A stretch of DNA of 27,850 bases from JACMNW01 sp043721855. Its GTDB lineage: Bacteria; Pseudomonadota; Alphaproteobacteria; Rhodobacterales; Rhodobacteraceae. The position numbers were made by a program, and so were the translations under genes. Shown piece after piece: positions 15,011 through 21,917 of the stretch. Where the stretch lies: assembly GCA_043721855.1 (NCBI GenBank), contig JAYSPY010000017.1, positions 1 to 27,850 of the forward strand. The letters are read 5' to 3'. The first letter of the stretch is position 1. Every line of letters starts with the position of its first letter. The notes under the pieces were generated by a model. The model worked only from the letters and a program-made list of their open reading frames with translations. It made no database searches and was not told where the DNA came from.

Positions 15011-15421
15011 ATGACAGTGACGGCGCGCAGCACGATGTGGTTGGAGCGGGGCGGTTTGCGCCCGACGCGGCAACGCATGGTATTGGCGGGTTTGCTGGTG
15101 GGGGATGGCGAAAACCGGCATGTAACGGCGGAAAGCCTGCATGGGGCGGTGGGCCAATCCGACGAAAAGGTAAGTCTTGCCACGGTCTACAACACCCTGC
15201 GCGCGTTTTGCGAGGCGGGCTTGATGCAAGAGGTGGTAGTGGACGGATCGAAAAGCTATTTCGATACCCGCATGGATGATCACCCGCATTTCTTTTGGGA
15301 AGACAACGCCGAGCTGACAGATGCGCCGTCGGATCAGTTGGTGATTGCACGGGTGCCGGATGCACCTTCGGGGACGGTCATTTCGCGCGTGGACGTGGTG
15401 ATCAGGTTAAAGCGCATCTGA
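15011..15421 (+). CDS. irr: Fur-family regulator, Irr type
   Basis: Iron/haem-responsive transcription factor of the Fur superfamily, 136 aa. An N-terminal winged helix has the recognition region SLATVYNTLRAFCEAGLMQE (55-74). A dimerisation half carries HPHFFWED (91-98) in place of the HHDH metal cluster of classical Fur, and there are no C-terminal CxxC zinc pairs, both usual for Irr. The Irr label also fits its neighbourhood with fabA in this lineage. AAAAGG lies eight bases before the ATG. A decayed transporter gene precedes it on the same strand with a 55-bp gap. No Irr-box palindrome was noticed in the neighbouring promoters. Confidence 0.85.
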   Translation: MTVTARSTMWLERGGLRPTRQRMVLAGLLVGDGENRHVTAESLHGAVGQSDEKVSLATVYNTLRAFCEAGLMQEVVVDGSKSYFDTRMDDHPHFFWEDNAELTDAPSDQLVIARVPDAPSGTVISRVDVVIRLKRI

Positions 15422-15442
15422 AAACCTGACACAGTCTTTGGG

Positions 15443-15493
15443 GAAAATTTTCGAATGGAAATTTTTGAGGCCGGAGATATTTGTACGAAAGAA
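15443..15493 (+). repeat. Dispersed A/T-rich palindromic element, copy D
   Basis: GAAAATTTTCGAATGG and AAATTTTTGAGGCCGG are followed by AGATATTTGTACGAAAGAA. It aligns with the left 32 bases of the copy at 2005 and shares the ATATTT...GAAAG tail. It lies in the convergent space between irr and the fasciclin gene. Confidence 0.5.
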
Positions 15494-15540
15494 TAGCTGG
15501 TTTCATTGGGCGAGGTTGGTTTTTGCTTTGCAAAATGAAT

Positions 15541-15563
15541 AGGGGCGGCACGAGGCCACCCCT
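15541..15563 (-). terminator. Terminator of the fasciclin gene
   Basis: On the minus strand AGGGG-T-GGC pairs with GCC-G-CCCCT around loop CTCGT (one mismatch). ATTCATTTT follows, 25 bases after the gene's stop. It is a reasonable intrinsic terminator with an interrupted T tract. Confidence 0.6.
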
Positions 15564-15587
15564 AACCCTCTGCTCGAGGTTTACTTA

Positions 15588-16130
15588 TTACTTGGGCAAC
15601 AACACTTTGTTGATCACGTGGATCACGCCGTTCGATTGATCGACATCGGCGATGGTGATCAGGCTTGCGTTGCCGGACTCGTCAAACACATAGACCTTGC
15701 CGTTCTTGACTTTGGCCGACAAAGCGTCGCCCGACAAAGTGACCATGTTGAAATAGCCATCCTTCGACGCTTTTGCCTTGGCCGCAATATCAGCCGCGGT
15801 GAAATCACCGGCTACAACATGCGCGGTCAGGATCTTGGTCAGCATGGCTTTGTTTTCTGGCTTAAGCAGGGTATCAACGGTGCCAGCAGGCAGCGCGTCA
15901 AATGCTGCGTTTACCGGGGCGAAAACGGTGAACGGGCCGGGCCCCATCAGCGCGTCAACAAGGCCAGCGGCTTTGACAGCGGCAACCAATGTGGTGTGAT
16001 CTTTTGAATTGACAGCGTTTTCAATGATGTTCTTGGTCTCAAACATTGGCGCGCCGCCTACTTCCGGGTTTGCAGCAAACGCGGGGGCAGCAAGCATGGC
16101 AAGCACGACGGCAAAAGATGTGGATTTCAT
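15588..16130 (-). CDS. Secreted fasciclin (FAS1) domain protein
   Basis: A 180-aa exported protein. A Sec signal peptide (MKSTSFAVVLAMLAAPAFA, cleavage after residue 19) precedes one FAS1 domain from about residue 30 to the end. The conserved H1 block is PFTVFAPVNAAFDALP (66-81), and the H2 block is GVIHVINKVLLP near the C terminus. FAS1 domains mediate adhesion or small-ligand binding outside the cytoplasm. In Rhodobacter relatives, members are linked to singlet-oxygen/ECF-sigma responses (recalled knowledge). GGGAGA lies upstream of the ATG, and a GAAAC-N17-CGTT promoter-like element lies about 50 bases upstream. Confidence 0.93.
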   Translation of the reverse strand: MKSTSFAVVLAMLAAPAFAANPEVGGAPMFETKNIIENAVNSKDHTTLVAAVKAAGLVDALMGPGPFTVFAPVNAAFDALPAGTVDTLLKPENKAMLTKILTAHVVAGDFTAADIAAKAKASKDGYFNMVTLSGDALSAKVKNGKVYVFDESGNASLITIADVDQSNGVIHVINKVLLPK

Positions 16131-16181
16131 AGCGGTTCTCCCATTGGTCGGCAGGCGTGTTTGCGTGCCGTCAGATGAGAG

Positions 16182-16207
16182 AACGGGGCGAAATCCGGGT
16201 AAGTTTC
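16182..16207 (-). promoter_or_regulatory. Candidate ECF-sigma promoter of fasciclin gene
   Basis: On the minus strand GAAAC and CGTT are spaced 17 bases apart, about 50 bases before the fasciclin ATG. This matches the general -35/-10 pattern of ECF sigma factors (EcfG type GGAAC-N16/17-CGTT) apart from one base. It does not fit the RpoE/ChrR consensus (TGATC-N18-TAAGA) well. Confidence 0.4.
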
Positions 16208-16298
16208 AGGGCGAGGTTTTCGATCACGGTTTTGTGAAGCGCCGCAGGGGCGCGTCTTGGCAGCGGGTGAAGGTCGATCAATGATCTTGTTTCGTGCT

Positions 16299-16349
16299 GA
16301 ATATTTAAGCGCGGCGCATATTTAACTGCGGTGAATATTCAAGTGCAGC
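16299..16349. repeat. Three 17-bp iterons in a divergent promoter region
   Basis: Three head-to-tail units start at 16299, 16316 and 16333. Their cores are ATATTTAAGCGC, ATATTTAACTGC and ATATTCAAGTGC, each separated by exactly 17 bases. They lie between the fasciclin gene (minus) and the transglutaminase-like gene (plus), about 100 bases before the latter. Confidence 0.7.
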
Positions 16350-16453
16350 GTGGAACCCGCGTGTCGCGGTGGCGTTTCCTTTTGCCATGTCTAAGATGAA
16401 AGACTGAACCGGGGTGGCGCTGTTTTCAGGCGCAGATGAAAGGTCGCTTGGAT

Positions 16454-17314
16454 ATGCTGATCCATTATGGATACGATTTCACGCTGCAATCGGCGCAAGA
16501 CACGCCGATGATCTGTTTGCTTGCGCTGCGCGACGAGCGCACGGCAGATATGCGGGCCGCAGCGCCGGTAGAGACATTTCCGCGTGTGCCAACGTCGGTG
16601 TACCGGGATTTGTTTGGCAATACCTGCCTGCGGTTTGTCGCCCCGGCGGGCGAGTTTCGCATCCGCAACGACGGGGTGATCGCTGACAGCGGGTTGCATG
16701 ACCCGGTGGATCTGGCCGCGCAGGAAACGGCTATCCGGGATTTGCCGGATGATACGTTGATTTATCTGTTGGGCAGCCGCTATTGCGAAACGGATTTGTT
16801 ATCGCAGATGGCGTGGGACATGTTTGGCAAGCTGCAGCCCGGTTGGGCGCGGGTGCAGGCGATTTGTGATTTTGCGCATGGCCACGTCAAATTTGATTAC
16901 ATGAAGGCGGATGTAACCCGCACCGCTTATGGCGCATGGATGGGGGCCACTGGGGTTTGCCGGGATTTTGCACATCTGGCGATCGCCCTGATCCGCTGCA
17001 TGAACATTCCGGCGCGTTATGTGAACGGCTATCTGGGCGATATCGGCGTGCCGTATAAGCCGCCCATGGATTTTTCGGCTTGGATCGAGGTGTTTGTCGG
17101 CGGGCGCTGGATGACGTTTGATCCGCGAAATAACAAGCCCCGTATTGGCCGCATCAAGGTGGCGCATGGGCGCGATGCGGCGGATGTGCCGTTGATCCAT
17201 TCCTTTGGGCAGCATGTGCTGACCGGGTTCAATGTGTGGTGCTATGAGGAGGGCGACATGGTATCGCAGGCATTGGTTTCGCCGCGTGCGCAGGTAACAG
17301 CGCTGCGGGCTTGA
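16454..17314 (+). CDS. Transglutaminase-like protein
   Basis: Cytosolic protein of the transglutaminase/cysteine-protease-like superfamily, 286 aa, with no signal peptide. An N-terminal beta-rich region begins MLIHYGYDFTL. The papain-like core follows: TGVCRDFAHLAIALIRCMNIPARYVNGYL, cited here by position 166-194, with nucleophile Cys169; then DFSAWIEVFVGGRWMTFDP with Asp223. In the canonical motif the catalytic His precedes AW; here Ser208 occupies that place. An ATG at 16436 in the same frame is the alternative start (292 aa). 16454 is preferred because the N terminus then begins at the conserved beta strand. Substrate unknown; relatives are annotated as putative proteases or peptide-processing enzymes. 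Confidence 0.87.
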   Translation: MLIHYGYDFTLQSAQDTPMICLLALRDERTADMRAAAPVETFPRVPTSVYRDLFGNTCLRFVAPAGEFRIRNDGVIADSGLHDPVDLAAQETAIRDLPDDTLIYLLGSRYCETDLLSQMAWDMFGKLQPGWARVQAICDFAHGHVKFDYMKADVTRTAYGAWMGATGVCRDFAHLAIALIRCMNIPARYVNGYLGDIGVPYKPPMDFSAWIEVFVGGRWMTFDPRNNKPRIGRIKVAHGRDAADVPLIHSFGQHVLTGFNVWCYEEGDMVSQALVSPRAQVTALRA

Positions 17315-17348
17315 GGGTGTTGAAACGCACGCGTAACAAAAACCCGTC

Positions 17349-18254
17349 TTAAAACCACTGTCCCGGTTCCATCAGACCCAAATCCATCAGTTGTTGTGAT
17401 TGCCACTGAAACCGGGTCGAATTTTGCCAGTGAAAGGCGTTGATGGCAAAGCGTGATCCGGGGTTCGCACGCAGCGCCTTGGCGGTGCGGAACGAACAGA
17501 TGGCGGTGGTTATGTTATTGTGCCACGGACAGGCATAGGTGTTCATTTCCTCGTCTGACAAGGTGAAATCGGTTCGCAGCCGCAGGCCGGGTTTGGCGCG
17601 AAACAGGGCGATGCGGTCTATCTTGCGGCGGGTGTAGGGCACGTGTTCTTCAAACCGCCAGCGCAGGCCGCCAAAGAAATCAAACTGGCGATCCTTTGCG
17701 GCATGGGGCGGTTTGGCGTCGGTGCGGGCAAGGGCGTAATAGCCGGAACGATCCAGCTGGGCGGTTTCAAGGTTAACCGCATCGGGGTTGGCGGTCAGGT
17801 CGCCTGCGTAAAGGTCCACGACATAAGACAGAACCGCATCGCGGCGTTCTTCGGTGTGGAAAGCCAGCATTTCGCCGATGCGGCGCGTTTCGCAGAACGG
17901 AAAGAACAGGTATTCGGTGTTGTAGCAGTAATAAAGCCATTGGCCCGCGGCGGCATCTATCAGGCGGTTGATTGCATCAGGCAATGCGCCCTCGGCATGT
18001 ACTTTGTGGGTGATGCGGTGAATTTGGGCGGTGAGGTCTGCGTTAAGCAGAATTTCATCCGGGGCTAGCAACAGGATGGATCTGAAGCCCGCGACGAGGT
18101 GATGGCGGATGGTGGTATCAACTTCCGTGGCGTCTTCGGCCATGATGATGGCTATGGGGCCTTTCGAGAGGACCAGTTTTGCAGTGTTCAGGAATGCGGT
18201 GAGATCGGGGTAGAGCAAGCCTTGGGCCTTTGCGTTGGTTTTGGGCAGACTCAC
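17349..18254 (-). CDS. Unrecognised protein, possibly glycosyltransferase-like
   Basis: A 301-aa protein that I cannot assign firmly. It has no signal peptide or membrane span. The N-terminal segment IAIIMAEDATEVDTTIRHHL with GFRSILLLAPDEI looks like the first two strand-helix units of a GT-A glycosyltransferase. Later come YNTEYLFFPFCETRRIGEML, WRFEEHVPYTRRKIDRIALF and a Cys/His/Asn-rich block TYACPWHNNITTAICSF. It ends GLMEPGQWF. The earliest start is a GTG at 18254 directly after an in-frame TAG and without a good ribosome binding site. A TTG at 18218 preceded by AAGG is an alternative. It is divergent from miaB and convergent with the transglutaminase gene. Confidence 0.75.
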   Translation of the reverse strand: MSLPKTNAKAQGLLYPDLTAFLNTAKLVLSKGPIAIIMAEDATEVDTTIRHHLVAGFRSILLLAPDEILLNADLTAQIHRITHKVHAEGALPDAINRLIDAAAGQWLYYCYNTEYLFFPFCETRRIGEMLAFHTEERRDAVLSYVVDLYAGDLTANPDAVNLETAQLDRSGYYALARTDAKPPHAAKDRQFDFFGGLRWRFEEHVPYTRRKIDRIALFRAKPGLRLRTDFTLSDEEMNTYACPWHNNITTAICSFRTAKALRANPGSRFAINAFHWQNSTRFQWQSQQLMDLGLMEPGQWF

Positions 18255-18343
18255 CTAAGCTGGGTGAAACGTCAAACGGATTGGCGCGTGATTGCGAATT
18301 GGGCGAAAGGTTTGTAGAAGGCTGGACTTACCAAAGGTGCATC

Positions 18344-19660
18344 ATGGCCGACGCGAAAAAGCTGTTCATCAAAACCTATGGCTGTCAGATGAATGTCTAT
18401 GACAGTGAACGCATGGCGGAAACGCTGGGCGGGCAGGGCTATGTGGCGACGGACAGCGCGGACAGTGCCGATATGGTGTTGATCAACACCTGCCATATTC
18501 GGGAAAAGGCGTCGGAAAAGCTGTATTCGGATCTGGGGCGGCTCAGGGCTTTGAAGCGGGCCAAGCCGGGGTTGAAAATTGGCGTGGCGGGCTGCGTCGC
18601 ACAGGCCGAGGGCGCAGAGATTTTGCGGCGGATGCCGGACGTGGTTGATCTGGTGGTGGGGCCGCAAAGCTATCACCGGTTGCCGGAAATGCTGCGGTCT
18701 GACGGCCCGGTTGTGGATACGGATTTTCCGGCAGAGGATAAGTTTGACCATTTACCGGAGCGCAAGGTTGCGCGCGGGCCGACGGCGTTTTTGACGGTGC
18801 AGGAAGGCTGCGACAAGTTTTGTGCGTTTTGCGTGGTGCCTTACACGCGGGGGGTGGAGGTCAGCCGCCCGGTGGTGCGGATACTCGACGAGGCGCGGGC
18901 GTTGGTGGCGCGCGGCGTGCGGGACATTACCCTGCTGGGGCAGAATGTGAATGCATATCACGGCAGCGGTTCTGGCGGCGATTGGGGGCTGGCGCGACTG
19001 GTCCGGGCGCTGGCGCAGATCGAGGGGTTGGCGCGCATCCGCTATACCACCAGTCACCCCAATGACATGGAAGAGGATCTGATCGCGGCGCATGGTGATT
19101 TGCCGCAGTTGATGCCCTATCTGCATTTGCCGGTGCAATCGGGCAGTGACCGGGTTTTGCGCGCAATGAACCGCAAGCATACGGTGGCGGAGTATTTACG
19201 CGTGATTGACCGGGTCAGGGCGGCGCGGCCCGATATCCTGATCAGTTCGGATTTCATCGCGGGGTTTCCGGGAGAGACGGATGCGGATTTTGAGGCGACC
19301 ATGGATCTGATCCGCAAGGTTGGGTTCGGGATGGCCTATTCGTTCAAGTATTCAGCGCGGCCCGGCACACCTGCGGCGGAAAAGGTGCCGGTTGATGTGG
19401 CGGTGGCGGATGCGCGTCTGGCAGAGATGCAGGCGTTGTTGACGGCGCAGCAGCGCGCCGTGCAGGCGGCGATGGTGGGGCGCGAGGTTGCGGTTTTGTA
19501 CGAAAAGCCCGGTCGGATGCCGGGGCAGATGATGGGCAAGTCGGATCATTTGCATATGGTGCATGTGCAGGATGCGGCTGGCCGTCCCGGCGATCTGGTG
19601 CGGGTGCGGATCACCGCAGCATCGGCCAATTCATTGGCGGGTGCGCGGATTGCGGGCTGA
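18344..19660 (+). CDS. miaB: tRNA-2-methylthio-N6-isopentenyladenosine-37 methylthiotransferase
   Basis: Radical-SAM methylthiotransferase that adds the 2-methylthio group to i6A37 of tRNAs reading UNN codons. It is 438 aa. The N-terminal MTTase domain has Cys14 (YGCQMN), Cys50 (NTCHIRE) and Cys84 (AGCVAQ) for one 4Fe-4S cluster. The radical-SAM core has CDKFCAFC (Cys156, 160, 163) for the other. A C-terminal TRAM-like beta domain follows (about 370-438). AAAGG lies six bases before the chosen ATG; the frame extends upstream without a better start. A 118-bp spacer separates it from the OmpA-like gene. Confidence 0.96.
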   Translation: MADAKKLFIKTYGCQMNVYDSERMAETLGGQGYVATDSADSADMVLINTCHIREKASEKLYSDLGRLRALKRAKPGLKIGVAGCVAQAEGAEILRRMPDVVDLVVGPQSYHRLPEMLRSDGPVVDTDFPAEDKFDHLPERKVARGPTAFLTVQEGCDKFCAFCVVPYTRGVEVSRPVVRILDEARALVARGVRDITLLGQNVNAYHGSGSGGDWGLARLVRALAQIEGLARIRYTTSHPNDMEEDLIAAHGDLPQLMPYLHLPVQSGSDRVLRAMNRKHTVAEYLRVIDRVRAARPDILISSDFIAGFPGETDADFEATMDLIRKVGFGMAYSFKYSARPGTPAAEKVPVDVAVADARLAEMQALLTAQQRAVQAAMVGREVAVLYEKPGRMPGQMMGKSDHLHMVHVQDAAGRPGDLVRVRITAASANSLAGARIAG

Positions 19661-19778
19661 ATAGGCACGCTTTTCAACTTGGCGATGTGGCCGTGTGACG
19701 CGCGCCTAGATTTTGCTTTACAGGAGCGGTTTCGCGCATCAGTGCTTGCAGCGTGGGGCGGTCGGGGGCGGTTTTATC

Positions 19779-20333
19779 GTGCGTAAATTCGGCAGGGCAG
19801 TGCAACAGGGCATTTTTGGTCTTTGTTTTGGGTTGGGACTGATGGCGGCCCAGCCCGCGATGGCGCAAACCGGTGATCAGCAAACCGGCAAGGTGGACTG
19901 GGGCCTGTGGGTGGACGGCGACGGCTGCATGCACTGGTACGCGGATGGCGGCTTTGAGGGCTATATGGTGCCGCGCCGAAACCCCGAAACCGGGCGGGCT
20001 GTTTGCCTGCAACGCCATGCCTGCCTTGCGCAAAGCAGCGATGAGTTGTTTGGCGCGGGTGGTGCGACACTGACGAAAGGCGGCGAAGCGCAGCTGCGGG
20101 CGTTCTTTGACGAACAAGCGGCCCAAGCCTATGCGATTTTTGCCCATGGTGACGGTGCCGGAGGAAAAGCCGCGACAGAGCGGCTGACCCAGGCGCAAGC
20201 AGATGCAGTGGCCGATGTGGCGCGATCTGCCGGTGTGCAAGTGACCGAGGCTGTGGGCGGTGGCGCGCGGTATCCCAAAGCCGCCAAGGGATCAGCGGCA
20301 AATCGGCGTGTCGAATTGGTATGTTACAGATGA
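19779..20333 (+). CDS. Exported OmpA-like protein with DGDGC module
   Basis: A 184-aa envelope protein. A Sec signal peptide (about 1-29, AQPAMA before the cleavage) is followed by a short module at 45-76: VDGDGCMHWYADGGFEGY, then PRRNPETGRAVC, with two Cys that could form a disulfide. A C-terminal OmpA-like peptidoglycan-associating region spans about 98-184 (LTKGGEAQLRAFF, then ERLTQAQADAVADVARSAGV, then NRRVELVC). The start is a GTG with GGGGG about ten bases before it, placing the signal peptide at the N terminus. The next gene overlaps its stop region and repeats the DGDGC/NPETG module. The module itself is not one I recognise. Confidence 0.8.
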   Translation: MRKFGRAVQQGIFGLCFGLGLMAAQPAMAQTGDQQTGKVDWGLWVDGDGCMHWYADGGFEGYMVPRRNPETGRAVCLQRHACLAQSSDELFGAGGATLTKGGEAQLRAFFDEQAAQAYAIFAHGDGAGGKAATERLTQAQADAVADVARSAGVQVTEAVGGGARYPKAAKGSAANRRVELVCYR

Positions 20334-20341
20334 GGGCGGTC

Positions 20342-20689
20342 ATGGTGCGGGCAATCGTGGTTTTGGGGGCGTTGGCAGGGCTGACGTCAGCCTGCGAATT
20401 TGTGCCGTATCGGCCCGGTCCCGATACGGTAATCGCGCGGCCCTACGACACGGCGGCCGATACCGGGTCTTTACCCGAAGGTGGCTTTGCCATCGTCTAT
20501 GACGGTGACGGATGCCAGAACTGGATCAGGGACGATGGGCTTGAAGGCTATTCTACGCCACGGGTGAACCCGGAAACCGGAAAGACCGTGTGCGACAGCA
20601 AGTATCCGCCGGGAACCGTGCTGGGGCGGATCGAGTCGAAAGACAACGATTTCCGCGACTATGTGCCAAGGCCACGTCGGAGCAACTGA
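20342..20689 (+). CDS. Small lipoprotein with DGDGC module
   Basis: A 115-aa probable lipoprotein. A hydrophobic leader (MVRAIVVLGALAGLTSAC) ends in a lipobox-like TSAC with Cys18, which fits the consensus imperfectly. The module at 53-84 reads YDGDGCQNWIRDDGLEGY, then PRVNPETGKTVC, clearly paralogous to residues 45-76 of the preceding protein. The C-terminal 30 residues are charged. The ATG at 20342 is chosen because GAGGG lies five bases upstream. An earlier ATG at 20330 overlaps the preceding stop as ATGA. Either start implies co-transcription and probably coupled translation with the OmpA-like gene. Function unknown. Confidence 0.8.
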   Translation: MVRAIVVLGALAGLTSACEFVPYRPGPDTVIARPYDTAADTGSLPEGGFAIVYDGDGCQNWIRDDGLEGYSTPRVNPETGKTVCDSKYPPGTVLGRIESKDNDFRDYVPRPRRSN

Positions 20690-20700
20690 ACCGGGGGACC

Positions 20701-20720
20701 ACCGTCTGCCATGACGGTTT
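20701..20720 (+). terminator. Weak terminator candidate after lipoprotein gene
   Basis: ACCGTC-TGCCAT-GACGGT forms a six-base-pair hairpin followed by only a short T run (TTTG), 12 bases after the lipoprotein stop. Confidence 0.35.
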
Positions 20721-20821
20721 GATGAAATTATAGGCATCTTACGGATAAATCCGGCAATTGCCCCAGATGGGGCTTGCCGAAAGCCGGTATCAGACGCACA
20801 TTCAAAGGGCTAGAAGTGGTC

Positions 20822-20866
20822 GCGTGATTGCTAAGGAAAACCGGTATCCACTTTTCCTGATCACGC
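20822..20866. repeat. Alphaproteobacterial-type palindromic repeat
   Basis: GCGTGAT pairs with ATCACGC, and inside it GGAAAA pairs with TTTTCC around CCGGTATCCAC. The wording AAAACCGG...CCACTTTTCC...ATCACGC resembles palindromic intergenic repeats common in Rhizobiales and relatives (RIME-like). It lies 28 bases before the phoH start. A related CCGGTAT occurs about 55 bp upstream. Confidence 0.55.
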
Positions 20867-20894
20867 TCTGGGATCAACCGTAAAGGAACACCTT

Positions 20895-21917
20895 TTGGGC
20901 ATCAGCGCGCTAACCCCCCCGACACGGCCAGACGACGTGGTGGAAACACTGCTGGAATTCCCCGATAACAGATTGCTGATCGAGCTTTGCGGTGAATTTG
21001 ACCGCAACATGGCGCAGATCGAACACCAGATGGGCGTTCACATTCTGCGGCGCGGCAACAGGTTGGCGGTGATCGGGGACAAAGCGGCGCGCGAGCAGGC
21101 GGCATCGGTGTTGCGCGGCCTTTATGCGCGGCTGGAAGCCGGGCGTGGCATTGGCGCGGGCGATATTGACGGCGCGATGCGGATGGGGCGGCCTATGGGT
21201 GACAGCCCGCGCGACGGGGAAAGCCAGATCGAGATGTTTTCGGGCGGTGGCCGCGTTGAACTGCGCACCCGCAAAAAGGCGATTGAACCCCGGACCGAGG
21301 CGCAGAAAGCCTATGTCGCGAATTTGTTTGCGCATGAGTTGGGCTTTGGCATCGGGCCTGCGGGCACGGGCAAGACCTATCTGGCGGTTGCCGTGGGTGT
21401 GACGATGTTCCTGTCGGGCATGGTGGAGAAGATGATCCTGTCGCGGCCAGCGGTGGAAGCGGGCGAGCGGTTGGGGTTTTTGCCCGGCGATATGCGCGAA
21501 AAGATCGACCCCTATATGCAGCCCTTGTATGACGCTTTGAACGACTTCTTGCCGCAAAAGCAGGTGCAAAAGTTGCTGGAGGAAAAACGGATCGAGATTG
21601 CTCCGCTGGCGTTCATGCGCGGGCGGACGCTTTCAAATGCGTTTGTTGTGCTGGACGAGGCGCAGAATGCGACGACGATGCAGATGAAGATGTTCCTGAC
21701 CCGGCTGGGCGAGGGCAGCCGGATGGTGATTACAGGCGACCGGACTCAGGTCGATTTGCCGCGCGGCACGCCAAGTGGGTTGCAAGACGCCGAACGGATA
21801 TTGAAAAACGTCAAAGGCGCGTCGTTCAACTACTTCACCGCCAAGGATGTGGTGCGCCATCCGCTTGTGGGCCGGATCATCGAGGCGTATGAGGCCGACG
21901 ATGGAGCCGTTGGTTGA
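20895..21917 (+). CDS. phoH: PhoH-like ATPase
   Basis: Cytosolic P-loop ATPase of the PhoH/YbeZ type, 340 aa, usually encoded beside YbeY and thought to act in RNA processing or ribosome maturation. An N-terminal KH-like segment (about 20-85, FPDNRLLIELCGEFDRNMAQIE) precedes the ATPase. Walker A is GPAGTGKT (154-161), SRPAVEAGERLGFLPGD (183-199) is the PhoH signature, Walker B is VVLDEAQN (251-258), and ITGDRTQVDLP is the sensor block. The start is a TTG at 20895 with AAAGGA seven bases upstream. No ATG gives a full-length family protein. Its 3' end overlaps ybeY by 17 bp. Confidence 0.95.
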   Translation: MGISALTPPTRPDDVVETLLEFPDNRLLIELCGEFDRNMAQIEHQMGVHILRRGNRLAVIGDKAAREQAASVLRGLYARLEAGRGIGAGDIDGAMRMGRPMGDSPRDGESQIEMFSGGGRVELRTRKKAIEPRTEAQKAYVANLFAHELGFGIGPAGTGKTYLAVAVGVTMFLSGMVEKMILSRPAVEAGERLGFLPGDMREKIDPYMQPLYDALNDFLPQKQVQKLLEEKRIEIAPLAFMRGRTLSNAFVVLDEAQNATTMQMKMFLTRLGEGSRMVITGDRTQVDLPRGTPSGLQDAERILKNVKGASFNYFTAKDVVRHPLVGRIIEAYEADDGAVG

